DNA from: Andalucia godoyi
Lineage: Eukaryota > Discoba > Jakobea > Jakobida > Andaluciidae
NCBI GenBank assembly: GCA_009859145.1
Contig: VRVR01000011.1
Span: 206,026 to 270,025, forward strand
Reading direction: 5' to 3'
Length of the DNA: 64,000 bases
Position numbers and translations under genes: made by a program. Below are positions 29,564 through 39,743 of this stretch, in pieces; position 1 is the first letter of the stretch, and each line of letters opens with the position of its first letter. The notes below the pieces were generated by a model. The model had not been told where the DNA came from. It saw nothing but the letters and a program-made list of their open reading frames with translations, and did no database searches.

Positions 29564-31003
29564 TCATTCTGATTTCCCCGTGACCTTGCGCATTGCCTCC
29601 AGCGATCGAATCTTGTATCCTTGCAACGCCTCCCATTCCAAAATCCGGTCAACGTCTGACCATCGAAAGATTTGTCCTTCAAGAGGTGCCAGCAGTTCAT
29701 CAAACCGGTGGGGACAATAAGCAGAATTCTGGATGGCCTTTTCCACCATCGTCTGCACAGTCTCGTCTGCGTCCCACTTGTTGGTGCCAATGATTCCCGA
29801 CGGACCCCGCTTCAGCCATCCAGAAACAAACACGTGGTCCTGCACGTATCCACGATCGCTGGGCACAATCCTGCGTTCCGCATCAAAAGGCACGTCTGCG
29901 TCCAGCTTCTTGCTGGCATATCCAATCGACCGCAAAACCAAAGAAGAACTCACTATTTCTGGCTCGCTGCCTGTGGGAACAGATCGCTGGCGATTCGGTT
30001 CTCCTTTCAGTACGCAGGGCTGCAGCGACAGTCTTCCGTCCTGGTAGGAGGTCGGCGATGTCAAGAACCGAAATGTGCACCTTTTTTTTGAACCCGCGGC
30101 CGCAGACGAAGCTTGCTGTCCGATCTGCGTCCACAAATCCCACTGCCGCTTCTTCGGGCGATCGGCGTCCTTCTCCGCAGTCGATGCGTCGTTCAAAGCG
30201 AGCTCCTCGGGAGCAACATGCAGGGCAAATGCGCCACTTTTTGCGAGATCCAACATTTCACGAAGCTCTTTGTTTGTGAATGAAGACTGGATCGGGCCTC
30301 TGCGGCCAACGATCGCCACCTCCTGAATTGTCGAGCGGCCGAGAATGTCAACCACTGGCGGCGGACAGTCATACTTTCCCAGGTACTCGGAGTTTGCAAG
30401 CAACATACGAGCACAGTCAAGAGCAACATTTCCGTTTCCAACAACCACAGCCTTCTCAGAACCGGTCAGGCGGGCCGTGAAGATCGCATCTAAACTGTCG
30501 AGTTCAGACTGTGGACGAGGATGTCCATTGTACCACGCAACAAAGTCTCGAGCGCTGACGATTGAATTTGAAATGTCTTGCGCACTGCCAGATCTTTCAT
30601 CCATCTTCTTGTTATTCTTCTTCTTCTTCTGGCTCGCGGCTTGCTCTTCCAAGCACACTTCTTCTCCACGAATCCCAAGCAGTCTATCTTCCGACGCTCC
30701 GTATGCCAACACAACAGCGTCACATGCTCCATTTCGCACTAAATCCTTCACAGAAACATCCGCTCCAAGCGTGACGTTGCCCCAGAATCGAAACCTGTCA
30801 TTCTGCGCAAGTTTTGAAAACACTTTCGAAACGGCTTTCACTTCGGGATGGTCAGGTGCGACCCCGAAACGCACAAGTCCAAACGGCACAGGCAGCGACT
30901 CCATCATTTCCACTCGACAAGATGGAAATTTCTGCAGGACATTTTCAGCGACATAAAACCCACCAGGCCCGCTTCCCACTATGCATACCCGGCGCAGAGC
31001 CAT
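29564..31003 (-). CDS. FDXR: NADPH:adrenodoxin oxidoreductase (ferredoxin reductase, Arh1/FDXR)
   Basis: 479 residues when started at the ATG at 31003 (MALRRVCIVGSGPGGFY); the frame stays open to 31102 but that part is Cys/Phe-rich and overlaps repeat R2. The FAD Rossmann motif VGSGPGGFYVAE is at residues about 8-19, then PVPFGLVRFGVAPDHPEVK, a family hallmark, and the NADPH site VVGNGNVALDCARML. The end (PSGIIGTNKWDADETV) matches the conserved C-terminal FAD contact. The enzyme passes electrons from NADPH to mitochondrial ferredoxin for Fe-S cluster and heme A synthesis. An insert with a poly-Lys run lies near residue 125. No clear mitochondrial presequence is visible, so an upstream exon could be missing. 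Confidence 0.88.
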   Translation of the reverse strand: MALRRVCIVGSGPGGFYVAENVLQKFPSCRVEMMESLPVPFGLVRFGVAPDHPEVKAVSKVFSKLAQNDRFRFWGNVTLGADVSVKDLVRNGACDAVVLAYGASEDRLLGIRGEEVCLEEQAASQKKKKNNKKMDERSGSAQDISNSIVSARDFVAWYNGHPRPQSELDSLDAIFTARLTGSEKAVVVGNGNVALDCARMLLANSEYLGKYDCPPPVVDILGRSTIQEVAIVGRRGPIQSSFTNKELREMLDLAKSGAFALHVAPEELALNDASTAEKDADRPKKRQWDLWTQIGQQASSAAAGSKKRCTFRFLTSPTSYQDGRLSLQPCVLKGEPNRQRSVPTGSEPEIVSSSLVLRSIGYASKKLDADVPFDAERRIVPSDRGYVQDHVFVSGWLKRGPSGIIGTNKWDADETVQTMVEKAIQNSAYCPHRFDELLAPLEGQIFRWSDVDRILEWEALQGYKIRSLEAMRKVTGKSE

Positions 31004-31079
31004 TCCGCATTCATACAAAAGAAAACATTCATAACAAAAGGAAAAAGGGCAAGCTCCATTCAAAATAAAAAAATCCTCT

Positions 31080-31242
31080 AACCCAAGCCTCTCCCCAAAC
31101 ATTCAGCTCGCATGCTGCGCCTCAAGCAGATGATTTTGTTGTAAAAAGTGACTTTTCTACAATCAGCATCCGTGCCCATCATCGATTACAAAGGGATGCG
31201 GCTGTCAATATTCGACAGTGTCTCTCATTGGGCCTCGACCTG
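31080..31242 (+). repeat. Interspersed repeat R, copy R2 (internally deleted)
   Basis: The left block (about 31085-31165, including CATTCAGCTCGCATGCTGCG) matches the reverse complement of about 27850-27775, and the right block (about 31172-31242, including GATTACAAAGGGATGCGGCT) matches the reverse complement of about 27455-27385. The roughly 320 bp between them in R1 are missing. The repeat sits directly upstream of the FDXR start on the opposite strand and therefore in its promoter or 5' UTR. Confidence 0.8.
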
Positions 31243-31603
31243 CCGCCACCGGTAACAGCATTCTGCAGGAGGAAAAAGGTCGGCCTTCATTCAACAGCAG
31301 TGTCGACGGCTACCAACTCAGTCATTCTATCCGGTGATATGTTGTTGAGTTGTGTGTTGCGTAGAATCACTGTAGTGCATCATCAATTGGGCAAGAAGTA
31401 ATCGACGTTTCGTTTCCGAGAATTTTCCCGCAAAACAGCGCACGCACAAAAAGTCGTGTCTCCAGTCTGAAAAGACATCTCACTTTGTCGCTGTCTGCGT
31501 TGTGCTGCTTTAATTCTGTTGCTTTTTCTTTTTTTAGTTTTATTATTATTATGATTATTAAAATTAATGGTTTTTTTGAATATTGAATGAAAGACCTCGA
31601 GAA
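31243..31603. other. Intergenic region between repeat R2 and the KEN-box orphan
   Basis: 361 bases. A T/A-rich tract (about 31530-31580) precedes the next start codon. No gene or clear element is seen. Confidence 0.5.
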
Positions 31604-32779
31604 ATGCTTTCCCTATCATCGGCAAACAAGCCCCCAGTATCACAAAGACATAAACAATCTGATGTGCCTGTTCGCTTGCTGATCGAGACGAACAACAACA
31701 ATGGCCAGTTTGCGCAAGTCGACGCACTGCGAAGAGCAACGACTACGTTCTGCCCTTCCGTACCGGGAAAGTTACCAAGCTGTCTGGTCAACCTGGAAGA
31801 CATGTTCTGCGACTACGAAGCCGTGGTTCCAGCGGTCGACTACCAGTCCAGCCAAGATGATGCACCCGTTTTTTCGGAATCTTCTTTCAGGGAGGACAAT
31901 CAGTCCACATCCACGGAAACTTCTCACACTGCCTCTCCATCCAAGAAAACTCGGGTTGGCAACAGACGCGAAACGGCTAGTCAAAGGATTCGTCCAAATC
32001 GACAATGCAGCTCTCAAGAAAAGCAGAAAAGAACAGCGCTGGTTGAAAGGAACGTTTTTGAAAACGTCAAATTCGAGACGCCGCCAGCTGTTGCGAAAAA
32101 GACCTCTGCTCACCTATATTCCTTCGAAAAGAAGCCCAGGCTGGTGAAACCAGTCCCGGTGAAACTCAGTGCAGCAAAGCAGCTTGGCAAAGAGAATCAA
32201 GATCCTTCTCCGTCGCGGGTTCACTGCAACAACAAGGCTCCGACAACGACGACAAACAGGAAGAAGAAAAAACAGCCATCCATCGATGGCCGCTCCGTTT
32301 TGCCAAATGATATGCGTCCTGCGAAACGGTTCCGGCCTTCAGAAGACCAAAATGCCAACTCTGTCGAAGTCTTTGAGTTCCCACAAGCAGTCAGGGGATC
32401 TCAAGGATCTGAAGGCTCTGCTGTGATTTCGTCGCCGTCTCCCAGTGCTACAGGACTTGTTGACCATGTGATGCGTGGGTTTTTCTCGGGACAACTTTTT
32501 GATGAGAGCCACGACTGGCTAGAAAAATTCGAACCTGCGGAACCTTTCCAATGTTCCAGCGACTTTGATGCCGTCCAATTCGAGGACTTCGTATTGGAGG
32601 GGAAAATGCTGGATTTCGACGAGGAAAGCATTTCCATGAATTCTTCATCGCGCACTTGCTACGCTCCTGCCGACGAAATGGTGCTGGAACCTCCACAGGA
32701 AGGTGAAGAGGATTTTGATGACATCGAGTATGTGATTTGCTGGTTGTCTGTTTGTTTGTTTTTTTCTTCCCATTATTAA
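31604..32779 (+). CDS. Orphan protein with a KEN box, 391 residues
   Basis: Start chosen at the ATG at 31604; upstream the frame continues only to a TTG. The protein is low in hydrophobic residues, Ser/Pro/Lys-rich in the first 250 residues and acidic in the last 100 (DWLEKFEPAEPF, SDFDAVQFEDFVLEG). A KEN box (GKENQDPSPSR) lies near residue 195 in a basic context, a known APC/C degron type, followed by a basic KKKKQ patch. Basic N-terminus, degron and acidic C-terminus loosely recall securin or other cell-cycle regulators, but no homology can be asserted. The last codons run into T-rich sequence after a GTATGTG, so the true C-terminus could be spliced. Confidence 0.6.
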   Translation: MLSLSSANKPPVSQRHKQSDVPVRLLIETNNNNGQFAQVDALRRATTTFCPSVPGKLPSCLVNLEDMFCDYEAVVPAVDYQSSQDDAPVFSESSFREDNQSTSTETSHTASPSKKTRVGNRRETASQRIRPNRQCSSQEKQKRTALVERNVFENVKFETPPAVAKKTSAHLYSFEKKPRLVKPVPVKLSAAKQLGKENQDPSPSRVHCNNKAPTTTTNRKKKKQPSIDGRSVLPNDMRPAKRFRPSEDQNANSVEVFEFPQAVRGSQGSEGSAVISSPSPSATGLVDHVMRGFFSGQLFDESHDWLEKFEPAEPFQCSSDFDAVQFEDFVLEGKMLDFDEESISMNSSSRTCYAPADEMVLEPPQEGEEDFDDIEYVICWLSVCLFFSSHY

Positions 32780-32825
32780 TTATTATTATTATTATTATTA
32801 TTTTTAATTCTACATTTTCAATTTT

Positions 32826-35800
32826 TCACACGACATGTCGACCTGAACTTACGGTTTGATTGTGATTAGCATGAACATGTTCTTGCCCAGAAGAAGCAAA
32901 CAGAGAATCGGCATGAGCCGATGATTCCTGCTCCAGCTCCACCATTCGCTTGTGTAAAATCTTTGTTTCTTTGTGTGCATCATGGGAGTAGCGAGTCGGG
33001 GAATTCGAGTCGGCAGGAACAGCAACGTCCAAAGGAAGAGGAGACGGAAACCCTGACGAATACGTGGAATCAGAGCCAGCACGCGCGGTGTCCATGCCAA
33101 CGCGACGCTCGACTTCCACGTGTCGCAAACGTGCGGTCAGGTCGTCATTCCTTCGCTGCTGCTCCGATACCACGGCAAGAATTCTACGGCGATCGCGTTC
33201 CAATTCATCCAATGATGTGCTAACATAGTCTGCGTCGCGTCGCGCGGCATCGATCTGCCCTGCGAGAGCATCTCGTTCGGAACGGATACGAGACAGCTCG
33301 TCTGTTAAGCGCCGAACATCGGACTCCGCGTTGGTCTGCGCACGGACCAGCGTATCCACAGTCTGCTGCAACTGCTGTGCTTTGATAATGGCAACGTCTC
33401 TCTCCGAGTGAGAAGCCGATATTTCATGCTGCAACCGCGTAAGATCGGCTGTCAAAAGATTGATCTGAGAGTCCTGCTGACGCTTGGACGCCTTCAATTG
33501 CTCTTGTAGCGAGATTCTAGTAGATTGCTCATTTGACAAAGTGTTGCGCAGAGCTTCCAGTTCAGCATGCTTCAACGAAAGCTGATGGGACAGTTCATCG
33601 ACTCGAGAACTCAGAATGCCGTTGGTGGACGCAAGTTTTGACATCTCCTCGTCCATTCCTGGCACAGAAGATTTCACAGGAGATGACGAAGTGCTTGCCG
33701 GCACGATGTGCTTCGTTGCTCCAACCGACGCACGCGACTGTGCAAGTGATGCTTCCAAACGGGCAACTTCCGACATCAAATCGCGTGCTTTCAACTTTGT
33801 CCGTTCGTGCTGCGTTTTCTCGTCCATAAGCGCCTCCTCCAGGGAAACCAAATCTCGTCGCATGATGTCCATTTGAGCTTCCATTTCAGGAGTATGCTCT
33901 CGAGCAGCAGCCGCAACTTCGACAGGAGTGACAACAGAAGACTGTTTGTTCACGTACTGCACAATTCGGCTATGTTCCAGTTTCAAAGCATCATACTCCT
34001 TCTGCAGCGTGGCAAATCTCCTTTCAACGCTATCTTTCTCTCTTCTCGTAGCCTCGACTTGCGCACCATAGTCAAGACGGAGCAAGTCTCGCGATTTCTC
34101 GTACTCGGACAACAGTGCCCGCTCCTTCTTTTCTGATTCGTATTTCCGACGCTGCTCCCTTTCCAGACGATCCTTCAACGACTCAATCTCTCGTTCCAAC
34201 GATGATGACCTCTCCGTCAATTCAGCAAAGGATCTCCCGGACTGTGCCTTCATGTCCGAAATGTGTTCTCGAAGCACATCGCATTCGCGAATGGATGCGG
34301 ACAACTTCTCTTGTGACTCTTGCACTATGCCTTTCAACATCAGATTTTCTGACTGCAAAGACGAAGCTAAAGACTCCATTTGAGAAATGCGAGTTTGCAT
34401 CGTCTGATCGCTGTCACCAATTGTCAATACCAGCGAGCGATTTTGTGCACGCACTTTGTCCACCTCCTCTTTCAATTGAACATTTGAATCTTTTGTGGAC
34501 CGAAGCTCATCTTCCAGTGCCAGTATCTTGGATTTCACAGAGCTCATCATGAGTTCAGACGACTCTTCTTGTCTGGAGGAAAGAGAGCGAATGCGATCGG
34601 ACAATCCTCGGTTTGCAACTTCAAGGGCGGTCTTTTGAGACTCCAGAGCAGAAACTCGGTCCTCCGCTGCTTTCAGTGCAACTTTGATCTTGAGATTTTC
34701 GTTCTGCAGCGTGGTCATCAAGGAGTCGTCCGCAGACCTGTGCTCTGACACCAGCAACTGCATCCGGTGCAGCTCGTCCAGTGTTTGTGCATGACTCGCT
34801 GCCAGAGTTTCATACTCTTTCCGTAATCGAGGGACGTTCACAGCTTCCAGTTTCTTTTCGACTAAATCCGCCAACGTAGCATTGACCGAGGTAAAGTCGT
34901 TCTTCAAATTTTGCAGCAGCCGCCGGAGATTTGAATTCTTATGAGCCAGCACAAGCTTTTCTTCTTCCAATACTCGAACTCGCTCTCCAAAGTCCCGGAT
35001 GGTATCCTCTCGCTGGTCTTGCAACATCCTGGAATACTCCACAGCATCATTCTTCTGTCGAAGCAAATCATTGCATCGGGATTCATGCATTTCTCGGCTT
35101 TGTGCCAGATCCTGATCAAACTGACTCTTTGACTGCGACAGCGACGCTTGCAAGGCACTGACAGTGGCATCCAACCGGATGCACTGCGATCGAAGGTCGG
35201 CAATCATGTTGTCCTTTTGGTGCGCCGCGTCCAAATGGGAATTCTCGTGTTCAGACATTGCAGAGTGTGCACTTGTCAACTGATCCTCCAGCTGTTGAAC
35301 TGCCCTGGCATACTCCATCTGTCGATTCTGCGTCTCTACCCGATAATGTTCCTCCAACTGATGCAAGGAACCCTCCAGAGAACGGATGAGGTCCTGCTTT
35401 CGTTGATTTTCCTCTGCATGCATCTGGCTCTCGAATCTTCGCTCATCTTCCATTTTCTTGACCGTCTCGTCCGAAATGAATATGGCACGTTTCAACGTGT
35501 CGATTTCAATGCGTTTGTTTTCGGCAAGGTCTCTGAAGTCTTGCTCCAGGCTTTCCTTCTTCCGGCATTCCTCCGAAAGCCGCCTCTCCAAGTCTGTAAC
35601 ACGACAGAACAGCTCCTGGTCTCGTTCTCGAGAAAGCTCCGACAAGGCCATTGCCTTCTCTGATTCCTTCGAATTAAGGAGGGACTCGATTTCCTGTCTA
35701 TGCTGAGTAACCAGCTGCAGCCGCTCGTCTCTCCATGCGCTGCGCGCGTTCGCAACATCAGAGTCTCTTGCTGCCATCTGACTGTCAAAGTTGTCTTTTT

Positions 35801-38800
35801 GGGCTGCCATCTCGTCCAACAACGTCTTCGTCTGTGATCGTAAAGACTCAACGTTGGCAAAGTACCCATCGCGTTCTTTTCTCACTTTTTCCAATGTCTC
35901 ACTCAGCACGGCAGTGCGCTCTCTCTCAGACTGGATATCTTCCAATATTCTGTCAGACTCGGAAGCATGACTTTCAACGAGATTTTGCATTTGCTGCTTC
36001 AAGGAGTCGTGCGCGGATATCCAGTCATTCTTCGCTCTTTCAGAAACATCCAATTGCGCTCGAGTCTGAAGTAACGCCTTCGTGCTATTTTCCAGCTCGA
36101 CGCGCGTATTGGAAAGTTCACGCTGCAGAGACTCGCACTGGCGAAGAATCTGCTCGTTGTGATGAGTGGATATCTCATGCTCGGTCAGCAGCGCCATGTG
36201 ATCCGCATGCAAATGGCTGTACTTTGCTTCCCATTCTTGTGAAGAGGATTCCCATTCGGAGACAGATCGGGATTTGTCCACCTCGATGGCAAGAACTCTC
36301 GAGCGCCATTCCTCATTCTCTCGCTCATGCTTCTCCAGTGCATCTTGCAAATCCCTTGACATCACGTTCTTCTCATCCACAAGCTTCTGCAATTGAGCGG
36401 ACGCTTCAGTTAGAGCCAATTTGTATCCAGTTTCACGGGAGGTGAATTCGCGCACCATAGAATCCTTTTCTTCTCCGATTTGACGAAGTCGCGTCTCGGT
36501 CTCCTCAAGCATCGTGCGATACTTTCGCACATGCGATTCCTTTTCTGCTCTCTCCGACTGAATATCTTCTTCCGACACTCCAAGCTGGCGTTTCAGATGC
36601 GCATTCTCGTTTTTGCACTTTTCCAACTGCAAAGAAACGGCATCAAGGTGGGAGATTGTGGTGTCCAAGCGATTAACAATTTGCAAGCGAGCATGCTCCG
36701 ACTGCTCCTTAAAAGTAGCGAAAGACTCAGAATCCGTACACTTTTCTTCAACAAGATCATTATACCGACGCTCCAATGTCAAATAATCATTTCGAGTGGA
36801 AATTGCATCGCCCTCATACTTGTTCTTTTCCGAAGTCAGTGAATGAACCGCAGCCTGCAAACTGGAAACTAACGAGGAAAGATTCAGATTCTCGGACTCC
36901 AATTCCGACAACTGGCGCACAGCTTCCCTCTTGGAATTTTCAAACTCGTGCTTTTCGTGCGTCGCTGTTACCACGGAATTGTTCAATTTGTCATGTTCAT
37001 TTCGGAAATTGGCAATTTGCGCTTCAAGATCGTCAATCGTTCCCTGCAAGATTCCTTCTCGGGCCCGGGATTCCGAAATCATCGTCTGTAGATTGCTGAT
37101 CTGATTCATCAAGTCACTCCGTTGCTCGGCGAAGTCGTGCTGCGCTCGCAGCTTTTCTCTTTGCAGAGACTGCAATTGCACCAGCAACTCATCATGCTCT
37201 GCTCTCAACTGGGCCAGAGAACGATCCTTCTCTTTGATCTGCGCCGCAAGCTGCTCAGCGAAAGCCGAAGCCTTGCTCGCTCGGTCATCACGAGCCGGGC
37301 TATCGGAGGACTTTTTGACGGAACCTTCGTGTTGCTGTGCAGCGTCCGTGACGATCGACTGTTGTGCTTCCAAGATACGGACGTGCGCTTGCGAGGACCG
37401 CAGCTCATTTTGCAGTGCCTCAACTTGCGACTCCTTTTCTGCCAACTGGAACGAGATGGCATCCATTCGTGTCACCGTTGCATGCCGCTCTTGCTCTGAG
37501 ACAGAAAGCGCCTCCTCGATACGGTCTGTTTCCCGTTGAAGAGCAGCGATTTTATCCTCAAGAATTCTCTCTCGGACTTTCCACACAGTGCCATCAGACA
37601 CTGCAGATGAAGGTGTCGGTTCCTTCGAGATCACAGGAGAATTTTCCGCATGCTCCACTGGCATTTGATGAACAACAATAGTTGAAGACTGGGAGGCCTG
37701 CGATCTGAGCAACTGATCTCTTAATGAACGCACCTCGGCTGTCTTTTCGTTCAATTCGCTGCGCAAACTGCGCACGAGCTGATCCCATTCAGAGTGCCTG
37801 TGCGCAACGGACGATTCGAGCAAGCGCACCCTCTCGTCACTGGAAGACCTTACGGAGTTGAGCTCCGCTTCCACGAGTGACAGCTGCGTTTGCGAATCCC
37901 GAAGAGACCTGGTTTGAATATTCAACGAGTGGCGCAAGCCTTCACTCTGCTGCGTGAGAGACGTGATGGACGCACGCAGTGCAGCGTTTTCTGCAGTCAT
38001 CTGAGTCAAACTGGAATCATTGACATTGAATGCCAGTGCACGGTTGGAGGCCACCGTAGTCTCCTTCTGACTTCGCAGTTGATCATTCTCCGCTTGGAGT
38101 TGCAGAACCCTGTTTTTCCACTCATCGACAACTTTCATCCAATGGTTGTCCACGTAAGCGGTGGTGTCGTGCTGTTCGTCGTCCTCCTGCTCTGTTTGCC
38201 GCAGCCTCTCCTTCTGCAGTTGGTTTTCCAACCGAGCGATGACGGAGTCCTTTCCAGATACAGCCCCAAGAAGTTCGCCTACGCGAACCTTTAAATCATC
38301 TCTGTCTTTTCTCATGATTGCCACCTGTGCGGCCATACTATCCCGAACAGCACGAACATGATCAGAAGATGCCGACAGCTCCCGAAGAAGCTGCGCATTC
38401 CGATCTGCAAGAGTCTGAGTTCTTTGAGACAGTTCCGAGAGCACTTCTGAACGAACACGTGACATCTCTGCGCTTTCAGTCGAGCGCGCAGCCGTCGTTC
38501 GATCCGATTCCGTTGCACCAGGAGATCGATGAGAATTCCGTAAAAGCTCGACTTCCGCAACCAAGTGCGACCGATCTTCCTCCCATGTTTTTCGTTCATT
38601 ATCAAATCGAGTCTCGACATCCTTTGCCGTATGGAAGGCCATTTCCAGGAGCGACACACGATCCGTGAGCGCCGCATCGAGCTGATCCAACAATGACGAA
38701 TTTGCAGCCAGCAACGAAAGAATCGTTTCATCCCGAGATTCAGAGGATGATGATGACAGGATCGATCGCAGCCGTGCATTTTCTTCGCGCAGATACCGCA

Positions 38801-39314
38801 GTTGATCCGCCTGCGTATCGCCAATCTTTTCTTGAATTGTCAACGAAGAATTCAGTCGAGCTGATGAAGACCGAGGGCTTGTCCGGTCGGATTGCTGCGT
38901 CATCGATGCATCCCTCCCAGGACTCGTTCTTCCTTCCGAAACTTCTGATCTTCGAGGCGACGGGCGTTCTGGAGGCGGTGGGACCGTATCCTGGATCCCC
39001 CCTGCAGAACCGACATTTGATGAAGAAGAAGAAGACGATGATGATGATAGCGGTGCGTTTGCCAGCGTTGAATGCGAATGTGGAATAGGAGACAAAAATT
39101 GGGGATCGGAAGACGAGACCTGTTTTTGAGGTTGCCCTGGGGTCTGCAGAGTGTCGACATTCGTTGCAGATGCAGCCGCGGGATTCGAAACCGAAAATGA
39201 CGGCTGCTGCTGCTGCTGCTGCTGCTGCTGTCGAGATGATAGAATCTTCTTCAAGTTCTCATTGTACTCCCGCAGTGCCCGCAGCTTGGCGGAAAGCTTA
39301 TCTGGTTCCGACAT
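32826..39314 (-). CDS. Giant coiled-coil protein, 2162 residues
   Basis: The start is the ATG at 39314 (MSEPDKLSAKLRALREYNEN). A Gln run and Ser/Pro-rich region occupy residues about 30-165, then nearly all of residues 165-2090 is coiled coil with heptads rich in E, L, S, R and Q (for example ESLQRELSNTRVELENSTKA). The C-terminal 70 residues are non-coiled and polar. No motor, actin- or membrane-binding domain is visible, and no C-terminal GRIP-like motif is seen. Size and composition resemble golgins, centrosomal or nuclear-envelope filaments; choice among them is not possible. A perfect GTAAGT donor-like site lies eight codons before the stop, so the last residues may be spliced. 6.5 kb without introns. 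Confidence 0.87.
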   Translation of the reverse strand: MSEPDKLSAKLRALREYNENLKKILSSRQQQQQQQQQPSFSVSNPAAASATNVDTLQTPGQPQKQVSSSDPQFLSPIPHSHSTLANAPLSSSSSSSSSSNVGSAGGIQDTVPPPPERPSPRRSEVSEGRTSPGRDASMTQQSDRTSPRSSSARLNSSLTIQEKIGDTQADQLRYLREENARLRSILSSSSSESRDETILSLLAANSSLLDQLDAALTDRVSLLEMAFHTAKDVETRFDNERKTWEEDRSHLVAEVELLRNSHRSPGATESDRTTAARSTESAEMSRVRSEVLSELSQRTQTLADRNAQLLRELSASSDHVRAVRDSMAAQVAIMRKDRDDLKVRVGELLGAVSGKDSVIARLENQLQKERLRQTEQEDDEQHDTTAYVDNHWMKVVDEWKNRVLQLQAENDQLRSQKETTVASNRALAFNVNDSSLTQMTAENAALRASITSLTQQSEGLRHSLNIQTRSLRDSQTQLSLVEAELNSVRSSSDERVRLLESSVAHRHSEWDQLVRSLRSELNEKTAEVRSLRDQLLRSQASQSSTIVVHQMPVEHAENSPVISKEPTPSSAVSDGTVWKVRERILEDKIAALQRETDRIEEALSVSEQERHATVTRMDAISFQLAEKESQVEALQNELRSSQAHVRILEAQQSIVTDAAQQHEGSVKKSSDSPARDDRASKASAFAEQLAAQIKEKDRSLAQLRAEHDELLVQLQSLQREKLRAQHDFAEQRSDLMNQISNLQTMISESRAREGILQGTIDDLEAQIANFRNEHDKLNNSVVTATHEKHEFENSKREAVRQLSELESENLNLSSLVSSLQAAVHSLTSEKNKYEGDAISTRNDYLTLERRYNDLVEEKCTDSESFATFKEQSEHARLQIVNRLDTTISHLDAVSLQLEKCKNENAHLKRQLGVSEEDIQSERAEKESHVRKYRTMLEETETRLRQIGEEKDSMVREFTSRETGYKLALTEASAQLQKLVDEKNVMSRDLQDALEKHERENEEWRSRVLAIEVDKSRSVSEWESSSQEWEAKYSHLHADHMALLTEHEISTHHNEQILRQCESLQRELSNTRVELENSTKALLQTRAQLDVSERAKNDWISAHDSLKQQMQNLVESHASESDRILEDIQSERERTAVLSETLEKVRKERDGYFANVESLRSQTKTLLDEMAAQKDNFDSQMAARDSDVANARSAWRDERLQLVTQHRQEIESLLNSKESEKAMALSELSRERDQELFCRVTDLERRLSEECRKKESLEQDFRDLAENKRIEIDTLKRAIFISDETVKKMEDERRFESQMHAEENQRKQDLIRSLEGSLHQLEEHYRVETQNRQMEYARAVQQLEDQLTSAHSAMSEHENSHLDAAHQKDNMIADLRSQCIRLDATVSALQASLSQSKSQFDQDLAQSREMHESRCNDLLRQKNDAVEYSRMLQDQREDTIRDFGERVRVLEEEKLVLAHKNSNLRRLLQNLKNDFTSVNATLADLVEKKLEAVNVPRLRKEYETLAASHAQTLDELHRMQLLVSEHRSADDSLMTTLQNENLKIKVALKAAEDRVSALESQKTALEVANRGLSDRIRSLSSRQEESSELMMSSVKSKILALEDELRSTKDSNVQLKEEVDKVRAQNRSLVLTIGDSDQTMQTRISQMESLASSLQSENLMLKGIVQESQEKLSASIRECDVLREHISDMKAQSGRSFAELTERSSSLEREIESLKDRLEREQRRKYESEKKERALLSEYEKSRDLLRLDYGAQVEATRREKDSVERRFATLQKEYDALKLEHSRIVQYVNKQSSVVTPVEVAAAAREHTPEMEAQMDIMRRDLVSLEEALMDEKTQHERTKLKARDLMSEVARLEASLAQSRASVGATKHIVPASTSSSPVKSSVPGMDEEMSKLASTNGILSSRVDELSHQLSLKHAELEALRNTLSNEQSTRISLQEQLKASKRQQDSQINLLTADLTRLQHEISASHSERDVAIIKAQQLQQTVDTLVRAQTNAESDVRRLTDELSRIRSERDALAGQIDAARRDADYVSTSLDELERDRRRILAVVSEQQRRNDDLTARLRHVEVERRVGMDTARAGSDSTYSSGFPSPLPLDVAVPADSNSPTRYSHDAHKETKILHKRMVELEQESSAHADSLFASSGQEHVHANHNQTVSSGRHVV

Positions 39315-39743
39315 TCGACTCGCTTTCTAGATCGAAAGCACAGCCTTCCTTTTTCTATTTTATAATTAAAAATATAAAATATAAATATAAAAACCTAAAC
39401 TAGACTAAAACTAGCAACTAAAAACTAATACAAAAAGTAAAACTAAGAACTAAACCTGAAACACAACACGTAATAATGTATAGTGTACTTTGCACCCAAA
39501 AGAAGAATATGTGCAGAATGCAAAGTGCTCAATGTTCAGTGCTCAATGCTCGCCGCTTGGTCGTTGGGCCTCGAGCCGCCAAAAAGAGTGGAAACGCCAG
39601 AATCAATTGAGCGTAGCGTTTTCCTTCGAGTTGTGGGGGAAGGTTGCAGGGAGGCTACAACAGGCAAGAAAGTGAGGATGAAAAACTGACGAATTCTGAT
39701 TGCCATTTCGTATTCTGCTGGTTTGTTTTATTTTTTTAAATTC
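39315..39743. other. AT-rich intergenic region
   Basis: 429 bases. About 39350-39470 is an A/T-rich stretch with irregular AAATATAAA and CTAAAACTA units. The rest (39480-39680) is of ordinary composition and holds only short ORFs with no conserved character. Confidence 0.5.

Noticed and set aside
39480-39680. Short similarity (TTGGGCCTCGA) to the right part of repeat R
   Set aside because: Only about 11-12 bases match and flanking bases differ, so chance cannot be excluded.
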